From: an uncultured Christensenella sp.
GTDB taxonomy: Bacteria; Bacillota; Clostridia; Christensenellales; Borkfalkiaceae
Direction: 5' to 3'
Assembly: GCA_910585785.1 (NCBI GenBank)
Contig: CAJUEV010000008.1
Location: 1 to 64,000 of the forward strand
DNA length: 64,000 nt
Below, in pieces: positions 6,887 to 14,087 of the stretch. Positions within the stretch are counted from its first letter, which is position 1, and each line of letters starts with the position of its first letter. Below the pieces are notes generated by a model, which worked only from the letters and a program-made list of their open reading frames with translations, was not told the origin of the DNA and searched no databases. A program made the translations under genes and the position numbers.

Positions 6887-7780
6887 TCAAAGCTCTTCCC
6901 CGCCGTGCTGCTTGTAGCCTTCGCCGTAAATTTCCTGCGCGGAGGTGACTATGGTAAACGCCTGCGGGTCGTTATCCTTGATAATATCCCTGAGTTTTGG
7001 GAAAAGATAGTTTTTTACCGCGCATAAAATAATAGTCCGCTCATTGCCCGTGTAAGCGCCTTTACCGTCCATAATAGTCGCGCTTATGTCAAGTTCTTGC
7101 AAAATACCGCGGCAAATACTTTCGCTTTTGTCCGCAGTCGTCACTATGTAAACAAACTTTGCCGTGTTTCCGCCGTACAGCACAAAATCGAAAGTCAACA
7201 CAAAGACAATAAGCGAAACTATGGTGTAAAACGTGCGGTCTATATCTTTAAAAATTATAGCGGATACGCCGACTATGACAACGTCGATTATAAGCGATAT
7301 AACGCCCGTCTTTAAATATCTGAATTTTTTGCGCAAAATTTTTATTATTATGTCCGTTCCGCCTGTGGTGCTGCCCATTCTAAAAATAAGTCCAAGCCCA
7401 GCGCCGTACAAAACTCCGCCTACCGTTGCCGGAATCCACAAGTTTTGTATTTCGGGCATAAGCGGAAGCAAAAGCCAATTCCATAACTCAATAAGCCCCG
7501 AAGACAACACGGTGGAAAACAGCGTGGAAATTATAAATTTTTTGCCGAAAAATATTATGCCAAGTATAAACAACGGCACGTTTATTATCATAATTATCCA
7601 GCCGGAGCCTATTTTGCCCTTAGCAAGATAACTAATCATTATCGCGATGCCGGTTACTCCGCCGGCGGCAAACTCGTTGGCGTCCAAAAACAGCGCCACT
7701 CCAAGCGAGTAAATTATGCAACCGAAAGTTATAATCGAATAAATTTTAAGATATTTCAAAAAAGCCGCTTTTTTATTCAT
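6887..7780 (-). CDS. YitT-family membrane protein (DUF2179)
   Basis: The 297-residue protein has five to six transmembrane segments (YitT/DUF161). The family signatures AAGGVTGIAIM near residue 40 and GSTTGGTDIIIKI near residue 140 are present. A cytoplasmic DUF2179 domain follows at the C-terminus (GKGAYTGNERTIILCAV, then DPQAFTIVTSAQEIYGEGY). The transport or signalling role of the family is not established. Two tandem paralogues lie at 60.7-62.8 kb. The start is taken as ATG 7780 because the upstream ATG (7792) lies inside the -10 box, which makes the predicted transcript nearly leaderless with no Shine-Dalgarno. Confidence 0.88.
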   Translation of the reverse strand: MNKKAAFLKYLKIYSIITFGCIIYSLGVALFLDANEFAAGGVTGIAIMISYLAKGKIGSGWIIMIINVPLFILGIIFFGKKFIISTLFSTVLSSGLIELWNWLLLPLMPEIQNLWIPATVGGVLYGAGLGLIFRMGSTTGGTDIIIKILRKKFRYLKTGVISLIIDVVIVGVSAIIFKDIDRTFYTIVSLIVFVLTFDFVLYGGNTAKFVYIVTTADKSESICRGILQELDISATIMDGKGAYTGNERTIILCAVKNYLFPKLRDIIKDNDPQAFTIVTSAQEIYGEGYKQHGGEEL

Positions 7781-7790
7781 AACACCATAC

Positions 7791-7818
7791 ATTATATATA
7801 AAAATATTCATTTGTCAA
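7791..7818 (-). promoter_or_regulatory. Consensus promoter of YitT gene
   Basis: TTGACA (7813-7818), 16 bp, TATAAT (7791-7796) on the minus strand. The predicted transcript start is about 4 nt before ATG 7780. Confidence 0.75.
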
Positions 7819-7984
7819 CTTGCGCCGCGTGCGTTTTGGCTCAGCAAAATTATTTTTTTGCGAAAGGTTAATCGGCGCAAAATAAGACAAAAAGCGCAAG
7901 CGCGACAGAGTGAAAAAACTTTATTTTTGAACCAAGGCAAAAGCGCGCGGAAAACTTTTAACGTTAAAAATAAAAAAAGCGTTT

Positions 7985-8021
7985 AAAAACGCTTGTAATT
8001 TTTTCGGCTGTTATATATAAT
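7985..8021 (+). promoter_or_regulatory. Promoter of tRNA-Gln
   Basis: AAAAACGCTTGTAAT (7985-7999) supplies -35 TTGTAA (7993-7998). A 17-bp spacer leads to TATAAT (8016-8021). The tRNA begins 110 bp downstream. The rest of 7819-8130 holds only a small hairpin (AAGCGTTT/AAAACGCTT at about 7976-7994). Confidence 0.7.
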
Positions 8022-8130
8022 AATTAAGCAAAAAACGTGTTTGCAAAAAAGTTGAGCGCAGGTTTCCGCCTTTTTCCGCGGACTATGGCTTGACTTTGCA
8101 GGCGACAAATTTTGCAAATCAACTAAAAAT

Positions 8131-8205
8131 TGGGGTGTCGCCAAGCGGTAAGGCAACGGACTCTGACTCCGTCATTCGTTGGTTCAAATCCAGCTACCCC
8201 AGCCA
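8131..8205 (+). tRNA. tRNA-Gln(CTG), target of the integrative island
   Basis: A complete cloverleaf is visible: acceptor TGGGGTG/TACCCCA, anticodon stem ACGGA/TCCGT with loop CTCTGAC (anticodon CTG), T arm GTTGG-TTCAAAT-CCAGC, discriminator G and encoded CCA (8203-8205). The anticodon-stem sequence CTCTGACTCCGT (8161-8172) recurs at the far end of the island. The 3' half is therefore probably supplied by the element. Confidence 0.95.
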
Positions 8206-8209
8206 CAGA

Positions 8210-8310
8210 CACTATATATTGTAGGTTCTAAAAATAAGAACACAATATATAGTGTTTTGTTTTTTAGCAAAAATGGCTGGAAACCCCGATTTGGGAGTAA
8301 ATTTGGGAGT
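8210..8310. repeat. Left-end integrase-type binding repeats
   Basis: CACTATATATTG (8210-8221) and its inverse CAATATATAGTG (8243-8254) form a long palindrome. TTTGGGAGT occurs at 8290-8298 and 8302-8310. The same two motif types recur at the right end (18747-18845). They sit between the tRNA core and the integrase gene, where arm-type and accessory-factor sites are expected. Confidence 0.7.
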
Positions 8311-8339
8311 TTGCAGGGACTAATTGGGGACTAACCCCC

Positions 8340-9545
8340 TCATTCTTCCCCAAAATCCCATTTTAAGTAATTTACTTTCTCCGCCTCGCGCAACTGAAAT
8401 TCTTCCGAATAATGCGTGTAAACGGTAGTCGTAATCGTTCCGCTTAACGAATGCCCCGCCCAAATACTGACGACTTCGCTTAAAACGCCGCTTTCTTTGC
8501 TCCTGCTGATGAACGTATGTCTTAACTCGTGGGAGTGGTGATTCGGGAACAACCTTTTCATTGTAGTCTGCAACGTACTTAAGTTTACGCGCTTCGCCTT
8601 TTCAAAGTCGATATACGGCAATACTTGTTTCATCATCGGCGTAATAGGTATTTTGCGTTTTACAACGTTTTTACCCATACGCTCTTTGCTTGTTTCGCAT
8701 TCGAGCCAAACACCGTCTATTACGTTTATGCTTGCAAGTTCGCTACGTCTAAGCCCTGCGTACAACAACACGAGAAAGGCGTGAGCGGTATCTTTTTTGA
8801 GATTTGCAAGGCAATGATTGACAAGCTTCTTTTCTTCCTCGTAGGTAAAAGCCGTTCCAACCTTGCTTTGATAGTTTGGTACGACAACCTTTTTCATCGG
8901 TGTGGGGATGTTGTAGTCCTCCGCAATCATATCGAAAATACAACGTAGCAAGAGAAATAGTTTGTGCGACGTATGTAAAACACCTTTTTGAACGTAGGTT
9001 AAAAGGAAGTTCTGCAACATACATCTGTCTATCTCTATTGCCTTCATTTCTCCGAATGTGGGCAGAATGTCGCGATTTAATAATCGTAAGTATTCATTGC
9101 AAGTCGATTGCTTTGTCGTAACCTTCTTAATGTTCAACCACTCGTCGGCGTATTCCGCAAAGGTCTTGTCCTTTTTATCGGATTTTTCGTCTTTGTGATT
9201 AAGTTTATCGATAAATTTCTGTTTGAGTTTAGTTAAATCTTTGGACGAAACCTCTATGTCAATTCCCTGTCTATGGAATCTGGCTTCGTACACCCCGTCC
9301 TTTCTTAGACGGTAGTGAACTATCATATTGTTCGTCGCAAAAACATTTTTGTAGTTAATCGGCATCTGTGAAATCTCCTTTTTTGTAAATTTCAGCACAC
9401 CCCGACGATTTTCAACTTTACTCTTTTCTGCTATGGGACCTAAACCCGCCAACACCTGCTTGTAAAGCTCATTTTGCTTTTTCAAAGCTTCAAGCAACTG
9501 CTGTACAGAATCGTCCGTTTGAATTGTGTTAGTTTGTTGTTTCAA
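8340..9545 (-). CDS. int: Tyrosine site-specific integrase
   Basis: The 401-residue tyrosine recombinase carries catalytic residues Arg266 (LLYAGLRRSE), His339-x-x-Arg342 (HELRHTF), His365 (AGHS) and Tyr376 (TVYTHY). A basic arm-binding domain covers about 60-115 and a core-binding SAM-like domain about 126-235. It would catalyse integration and excision at tRNA-Gln. A 60-residue coiled N-terminal extension precedes the usual start. The only in-frame start upstream of it is TTG 9545, because a stop lies at 9552-9554, and AAGGA is only 3 nt before it. A short SD-equipped peptide ORF precedes it. Confidence 0.93.
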   Translation of the reverse strand: MKQQTNTIQTDDSVQQLLEALKKQNELYKQVLAGLGPIAEKSKVENRRGVLKFTKKEISQMPINYKNVFATNNMIVHYRLRKDGVYEARFHRQGIDIEVSSKDLTKLKQKFIDKLNHKDEKSDKKDKTFAEYADEWLNIKKVTTKQSTCNEYLRLLNRDILPTFGEMKAIEIDRCMLQNFLLTYVQKGVLHTSHKLFLLLRCIFDMIAEDYNIPTPMKKVVVPNYQSKVGTAFTYEEEKKLVNHCLANLKKDTAHAFLVLLYAGLRRSELASINVIDGVWLECETSKERMGKNVVKRKIPITPMMKQVLPYIDFEKAKRVNLSTLQTTMKRLFPNHHSHELRHTFISRSKESGVLSEVVSIWAGHSLSGTITTTVYTHYSEEFQLREAEKVNYLKWDFGEE

Positions 9546-9574
9546 GTATCCTTATTCGGACTTATATTTCGGAT

Positions 9575-9619
9575 TTACACCGCGTCCTTATAGTTAAGAA
9601 TACTATGTCCTCTTTTCAA
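9575..9619 (-). CDS. Putative 14-residue leader peptide of int
   Basis: A strong AAGGAGG (9629-9635) lies 9 nt before TTG 9619, which opens a 14-codon frame starting MKRGHSILNY and ending TAA at 9575. It lies between the int promoter and the int start codon, in another frame. It may act as a translational leader for the poorly spaced int start, or it may be fortuitous. No homologue is known to me. Confidence 0.4.
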   Translation of the reverse strand: MKRGHSILNYKDAV

Positions 9620-9699
9620 AACTTTTTTCCTCCTTAAAAATTATTTTTTGCAAGCGGAGGGAGCTGTCCGTCACTTTCCGTCTGCGGAATGTTAATACG

Positions 9700-9738
9700 A
9701 TTATAGCGGTCCTTTTGAGTTTGTCAAGTGGTTACCAC
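9700..9738 (-). promoter_or_regulatory. Integrase promoter with abutting palindrome
   Basis: TTGACA (9722-9727), 16 bp, TATAAT (9700-9705) on the minus strand. The perfect palindrome-like GTGGTTACCAC (9728-9738) directly abuts the -35 box, so it is a candidate operator. Confidence 0.65.
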
Positions 9739-10231
9739 AAATTTTTTGCCGTAGGCAAATCAAAAGTGGGTTTCCCACTTTTTGCTCCTCGTAGGTGGAA
9801 ATATACCACCTTCTTTATCCTGCTTACCTTTTTTAGTAAAATCGTCCCACTTTTTTGGTGTAAAAAGTAATTGTCTTTGCTATGGTTTATCTCTTGAATG
9901 ATACATATAACGATTGTCCCTTACAATTATCTCGACAACCATTATACGTATTAAATATGACAGATTTGGGCTTGTTTAAAAATTTTCCTGAAACAATTTT
10001 ATACTGTAAACATTTGCGTCAAACTGCCACAATCCACTTAATTTTAGGAGGCAGGATAAGGGAAGTGCCACAACGGGCAACTCCGAAACGTTCGCTTTGT
10101 TCTCTCGAAACAAGCGGGAAACCCGCTTTTCTTGAATAAATGTACATAAAATTTTAGCTACTGTTCATCTGATTGACCTCCTTTGTGATATTTGAGGATT
10201 CTCTCTCAATTTAGCATTATACAAAAGTATC
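9739..10231. other. Long leader/intergenic region upstream of int
   Basis: No convincing gene. It holds three small hairpins: AAAAGTGGG/CCCACTTTT at about 9762-9783, AGGTGG/CCACCT at 9793-9811 and AAGCGGG/CCCGCTT at 10112-10128. On the minus strand a strong AAAGGAGG (10177-10184) precedes a 4-codon frame, ATG AAC AGT AGC stop (10154-10168). A 42-codon frame (10019-10147, starting MYIYSRKAGF) follows without a ribosome site. It may be an attenuated leader transcript. Confidence 0.4.
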
Positions 10232-10250
10232 TATGACGTATATTGTCATA
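10216..10250 (-). promoter_or_regulatory. Leftward island promoter with TATGAC-N7-GTCATA operator
   Basis: The inverted repeat TATGAC-N7-GTCATA (10232-10250) is followed on the minus strand after exactly 10 bp by TATAAT (10216-10221). The same architecture precedes the mod gene at 12426-12460. No good -35 box is present in the usual position, so activation by the repeat-binding protein is plausible. Confidence 0.7.
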
Positions 10251-10303
10251 TTTAAAAAGTTTTTTTAATATTTTGTCATAAATATTTCCACTAAATAAGT
10301 AAA

Positions 10304-10327
10304 CCGCCGACGGAGTTCCGTCGGCGG
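10304..10327 (-). terminator. Terminator of the Fic gene
   Basis: CCGCCGACGG / CCGTCGGCGG hairpin with a 4-nt loop, followed on the minus strand by TTTACTTATTT. Confidence 0.8.
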
Positions 10328-10349
10328 CTGGCTGGCTATTTTAACCTTT

Positions 10350-11204
10350 TTAATCTTCTGTTTCGTAATAGTAGGAATAGTCTATACCTTTCATAAACAT
10401 TTCACGGTTGTCAATTTCGTCTGTAAGCGCACTGCTGATAAGTGCAAGAATATCGGTATAATCCGCAGGACTTTTCTGCATTGCTGTAAGATACGCCCGC
10501 TTGTCTATCTTGCTCCAATCTACGCATTTGCGCAAATTCTTTTTCAAAATTAAGTCAAGCCAGATTCTCGTACTTCTGCCGTTACCCTCCATAAAGGGAT
10601 GAGCGACGTTCATTTCTACATACTTCTTAACAATGTTTTCAATCGTATCTTCCGGCATCTTGTCAATGATTGCAAGGTTTTCTTTTAAATACATTGACGG
10701 GGCAAACGCAAAGCCGCCTTTTGCAATGTTCAAGCTGCGAATTTTCCCTGCAAAATCGTAAAGCCCGCCAAAAATATATCCGTGAATTTGTTGTAAACCT
10801 TTCGTCGTTCCCACTTCGATTTCGTCTATCAAACCGTTTTCAAGGAGTTCGTAAGCCTTTTGTTTACTCTTTTCGTCTAACGTACTGCCGATTCCTTTTA
10901 CCCATCTGGAAAAGTTCTCTTTGTTTTTTGCAGGTATGAGCGCAGTAATAAGAGTAACGCCGTCTTCGTCCACGACGTCGGTAAGGTATGACTTCCCGTC
11001 GTTTGCCTTCAATTTCAGTTGTTTGCAAATTGCAATCAACTGAGTATTTCGGCGTTTCATTGTTGCCCAATAAACACGCGGATTACTGCTTTTTGTCAAC
11101 GCCTCGGCAATATCCATAGCGCAAAACCACCATTTGGAACTCTCATCATCCCAAACAGCTCTAACTGGAATATTCTCAAAAAATCTAATTGACGTTTTTA
11201 TCAT
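10350..11204 (-). CDS. Bro-N-like/Fic domain protein
   Basis: The C-terminal Fic domain has the full active-site motif HPFMEGNGRSTR, whose His is the catalytic base for transferring AMP or another nucleotide part to a target hydroxyl. The upstream IHGYIFGGLYDFAG segment is also typical. The N-terminal half (SIRFFENIPVRAVWDDE..., VDEDGVTLITA) resembles the Bro-N/KilA-type domains of phage and mobile-element proteins. The fusion is a known architecture. The start is taken at ATG 11204, where family resemblance begins; the frame is open to 11282. It is transcribed opposite to the rest of the cargo. A toxin or immunity-modulating role is inference. Confidence 0.85.
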   Translation of the reverse strand: MIKTSIRFFENIPVRAVWDDESSKWWFCAMDIAEALTKSSNPRVYWATMKRRNTQLIAICKQLKLKANDGKSYLTDVVDEDGVTLITALIPAKNKENFSRWVKGIGSTLDEKSKQKAYELLENGLIDEIEVGTTKGLQQIHGYIFGGLYDFAGKIRSLNIAKGGFAFAPSMYLKENLAIIDKMPEDTIENIVKKYVEMNVAHPFMEGNGRSTRIWLDLILKKNLRKCVDWSKIDKRAYLTAMQKSPADYTDILALISSALTDEIDNREMFMKGIDYSYYYETED

Positions 11205-11304
11205 GGCAATTTGATCCGTGCGCTTTTTCTTTATTCTATCATAAAAATTAAATTCTTGCAATCTGTTCAAACGCATTTCCAAATAAGATGTTTTTCTGGT
11301 TTTA

Positions 11305-11333
11305 TTGACAATAAACTCTAATTATGCTATAAT
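11305..11333 (+). promoter_or_regulatory. Consensus promoter of the island XRE gene
   Basis: TTGACA (11305-11310), 17 bp, TATAAT (11328-11333), 24 bp before the start codon. It lacks the TATGAC operator, so the regulator appears to be constitutively transcribed. Confidence 0.8.
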
Positions 11334-11357
11334 ATGTTATAATTTGATAGGTATATT

Positions 11358-11561
11358 ATGGAATTCTCAAAATTCTGCCTTGAAACAAGGCTAAAACTCA
11401 ATTTAAGTCAGGAAATGTTGGCGCGAAAGCTCGACGTTTCTTTTGCTACAATCAACCGCTGGGAGAACGGCAAAGCCCTTCCCCAGAAACTGACCCTATA
11501 CCGTTTTGAAAAGTTCTGCGAAGAAAACGGTATAGAATTTGTTGCAAATTTGACTCTTTGA
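11358..11561 (+). CDS. Island XRE/HTH regulator (controller-protein-like)
   Basis: The 67-residue single-domain Cro/C1-type HTH has RLKLNLSQEMLARKL and the recognition helix SFATINRWENG, followed by YRFEKFCEENG. Its size and its place next to restriction-modification genes resemble the small controller (C) proteins of such systems. It is the best candidate to bind the TATGAC-N7-GTCATA sites at 10232 and 12426. AGG lies 8 nt before the ATG. Confidence 0.85.
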   Translation: MEFSKFCLETRLKLNLSQEMLARKLDVSFATINRWENGKALPQKLTLYRFEKFCEENGIEFVANLTL

Positions 11562-11586
11562 AAATTTAACGTGCGAGGAAATTATT

Positions 11587-12417
11587 ATGGCTACTAGTAA
11601 GAAACTTGAAATTATATATTACAACGGACAACCTGACGGTGTGCGTTCTGTCCGTCGTCATCTGTCTACAATTACTACTTATGTTATACCGCGTCCTTTA
11701 CTTTCGGAGGCAGAGAAAATTTCGGGTATTACAAGACCCGGCATTTATTATCTGATTAACGATAACGATGAAAATAAGATTGCACAAATCTATATCGGGC
11801 AGACGCGCAACGGTGTTACACGCCTTGATGACCATAACCGTTCCAAAGATTTCTGGAATAAAGCGATTATGTTTCTTGCTGACAACAAGACTTTTTCGCT
11901 TGATATGATAAGCGGACTTGAAGAATACGCCATTATCAAAGCTCACGAAGCAAAGCGTTATAAGGTTGAAAATTCAGTTAAGCCAAAATATGAGATTGAC
12001 GAATACGACCTTCCCTCTATTGAGGAAGTCTACGACGAAATTCAGTTCGTTATGGCAACGCTCGGCTACAAGATGAACGATGCAAAACAGACCAGAAACG
12101 AATCTGAAATTTTTCACACAACACGCAACGGAATTACCGCTTACGGTATTTATAGCGGCGATAAGTTTCAGGTATTGGAAGACTCAGAAATCAATATTAC
12201 AAAACCTGTCAGTCTTCCTAAATACAATAGGCAGCGTGAAGAGCTGTTGCAAAAAGGAGATATAAGCGTTAATGGCAAGAAATACGTTCTGAATGTAATT
12301 TTGGAATTCAATACCCCGAGCGGTGCAAGTGATTTTGTTCTTGGCGGTTCCACTAACGGCTGGATTGAATGGAAAAACAAAAATGGAAAGACATTAGACG
12401 AAATTTATAGAAAATAA
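11587..12417 (+). CDS. GIY-YIG nuclease-like protein with DUF4357
   Basis: The 276-residue protein has a GIY-YIG signature (GIYYLI around residue 55, then YIGQT) followed by an Arg. A C-terminal DUF4357 domain is recognisable by GITAYGIYSGDKFQVLEDSEI and SPSGASDFVLGG-like (TPSGASDFVLGGSTNGWIEW). Proteins with this pairing occur with restriction and defence genes and are predicted single-strand or structure-specific endonucleases. The usual catalytic Arg/Glu pattern cannot be fully confirmed by eye. It lies 25 bp after the XRE gene, so it is probably cotranscribed with it. Confidence 0.78.
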   Translation: MATSKKLEIIYYNGQPDGVRSVRRHLSTITTYVIPRPLLSEAEKISGITRPGIYYLINDNDENKIAQIYIGQTRNGVTRLDDHNRSKDFWNKAIMFLADNKTFSLDMISGLEEYAIIKAHEAKRYKVENSVKPKYEIDEYDLPSIEEVYDEIQFVMATLGYKMNDAKQTRNESEIFHTTRNGITAYGIYSGDKFQVLEDSEINITKPVSLPKYNRQREELLQKGDISVNGKKYVLNVILEFNTPSGASDFVLGGSTNGWIEWKNKNGKTLDEIYRK

Positions 12418-12425
12418 TTTTTATA

Positions 12426-12460
12426 TATGACTATATATGTCATATTATTAGGTTTATAAT
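12426..12460 (+). promoter_or_regulatory. mod-res promoter with TATGAC-N7-GTCATA operator
   Basis: TATGAC-TATATAT-GTCATA (12426-12444) is followed after exactly 10 bp by TATAAT (12455-12460), with AAGGA and the mod ATG at 12481. It duplicates the arrangement of the leftward promoter at 10216-10250. Confidence 0.75.
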
Positions 12461-12480
12461 AGATTAACAAGGATTTAAAA

Positions 12481-14085
12481 ATGAGTACAAATATCTCCAA
12501 AGAAAAAAGAGAAAATCTTATAGGTAAAATAAAAGCTATACGCGAGTATATTGCTGCCGCACCGCAAGATGAAAATACGGGAAATCTTTTAACGTATCTT
12601 TCTGAAATTGAAAAAGATATAAAAGGAAAGAAATACGGCTTAGTGTTTGAAGAACACCGTGAAAGCATAGATGATATTCTTGCTACTCACACTCCCGTTC
12701 TTTCAGAAGATACAGATTTATTAATTGATAATGGTGGTCAAATGAACTTCCTTATTGAAGGAGATAATTTGGCTTCTTTACAGCTTCTCGAAAAAACCCA
12801 TAAAGGTAAAATAGATTTAATTTACATAGATCCCCCTTACAATACAGGGAACAAAGATTTTATCTATAACGATAGCTTTGTTAATGGTGATGATGAATTC
12901 CGGCATAGCAAATGGGCATCTTTCATATACAAACGCTTATCAATCGCAAAACGACTTCTCTCACATAAAGGAATGATTTTTATAAGCATTGACGACAACG
13001 AAGTCTATTCATTAAAATTTATTTGTGATAGTATTTTCGGAGAAAACAATTATATTTCATCTATTGTTTGGAAAAGAAAGAGAGGTCGAGATAATTCAGC
13101 AAAATGGGTTAGCAAAGCACATGAATATCTTCTTGTTTACGCAAATAGAAAAGAAAACTGTACATTGAACTATTTAGAATTAGATGAGGAAACCAAGAAA
13201 GCCTATAAAAACCCAGATAACGATCCTCGCGGTATTTACCGTATGTTGGGTTGTTGGGCCAGAGGAACTCAAGGTGGAGTTAAATATGATTTCACTACTA
13301 AAGATGGAAAATATTTTTCTGAACGGTTATGGCTTTTCAGTAAAGAAAATTTGAGAAAATTAGATGAAAATAATAAATTAATTATACGCGGAGAAAACAT
13401 TTATCGAAAAATGTTCATCTATGAAAATAAAGGCAAAATAGCTGATTCTGTTTGGGATGATGTATCTAACGCTGCAAATGCGTCTGATGAGATTAAGAGT
13501 ATTTTTAATAATATAGCTTTTGATACAGCTAAGCCTATCCCCTACATAAAACGAATAATTCAGTTAGCATCATCAAAGAACTCAATTATTCTTGATTTCT
13601 TTGCTGGCAGTGGGACAACAGGGCACGCCATTATGAAGCTTAATGCTGAAGATGAAGGAAATAGAAAATTTATCTTGTGTACTAACAACGAAAACAATAT
13701 TTGTCGCAATATAACTTATGAACGCATTAAACGTGTTATTGATAAGGAAATTTATAGTGCAAGTTTAAAGTATTACAAAGTTGACTATGTTCCCATCTCC
13801 GATAAACTCTACTATGAGTACGCAGACGAACTATTAAAGCATATTAGAGAACTTGTTGAACTTGAAAACGGAGTAAACTTTAAAGGCAACAATGAAATAG
13901 CTATATTACTTACAGAAGATGAAGTTAACGCCTTTGTATCCGACGAAGATAAACTTAAAGTTTGCAAAAAAGTATATATTGGACACGATGTGCTTTTGGA
14001 CGGTAATCAAGAATATATACTTGAGCAAAACAAAATTGAATTGAACATTATTCCTGAATATTATTACAAGGAATTGGAGGCTTAA
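12481..14085 (+). CDS. mod: Type III restriction-modification DNA methyltransferase (Mod)
   Basis: The 534-residue amino-methyltransferase has catalytic motif IV DPPYNTG at 117-123, followed later by the AdoMet-binding motif I FFAGSGTTGHAI at about 373-384. That is the beta-group order of type III Mod subunits. The region between (about 190-340) is the target-recognition domain. It would methylate adenine (N6) in a short asymmetric site and form a complex with Res, whose ATG is only 3 bp downstream. The AT-rich codon use differs from the core genome. The recognition site cannot be read from sequence. Confidence 0.92.
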   Translation: MSTNISKEKRENLIGKIKAIREYIAAAPQDENTGNLLTYLSEIEKDIKGKKYGLVFEEHRESIDDILATHTPVLSEDTDLLIDNGGQMNFLIEGDNLASLQLLEKTHKGKIDLIYIDPPYNTGNKDFIYNDSFVNGDDEFRHSKWASFIYKRLSIAKRLLSHKGMIFISIDDNEVYSLKFICDSIFGENNYISSIVWKRKRGRDNSAKWVSKAHEYLLVYANRKENCTLNYLELDEETKKAYKNPDNDPRGIYRMLGCWARGTQGGVKYDFTTKDGKYFSERLWLFSKENLRKLDENNKLIIRGENIYRKMFIYENKGKIADSVWDDVSNAANASDEIKSIFNNIAFDTAKPIPYIKRIIQLASSKNSIILDFFAGSGTTGHAIMKLNAEDEGNRKFILCTNNENNICRNITYERIKRVIDKEIYSASLKYYKVDYVPISDKLYYEYADELLKHIRELVELENGVNFKGNNEIAILLTEDEVNAFVSDEDKLKVCKKVYIGHDVLLDGNQEYILEQNKIELNIIPEYYYKELEA

Positions 14086-14087
14086 AT

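Noticed and set aside
9882..10139. 85-codon frame on the plus strand in the island leader region
   Set aside because: No ribosome site and no protein-like composition; it overlaps hairpins and leader features of the opposite strand.
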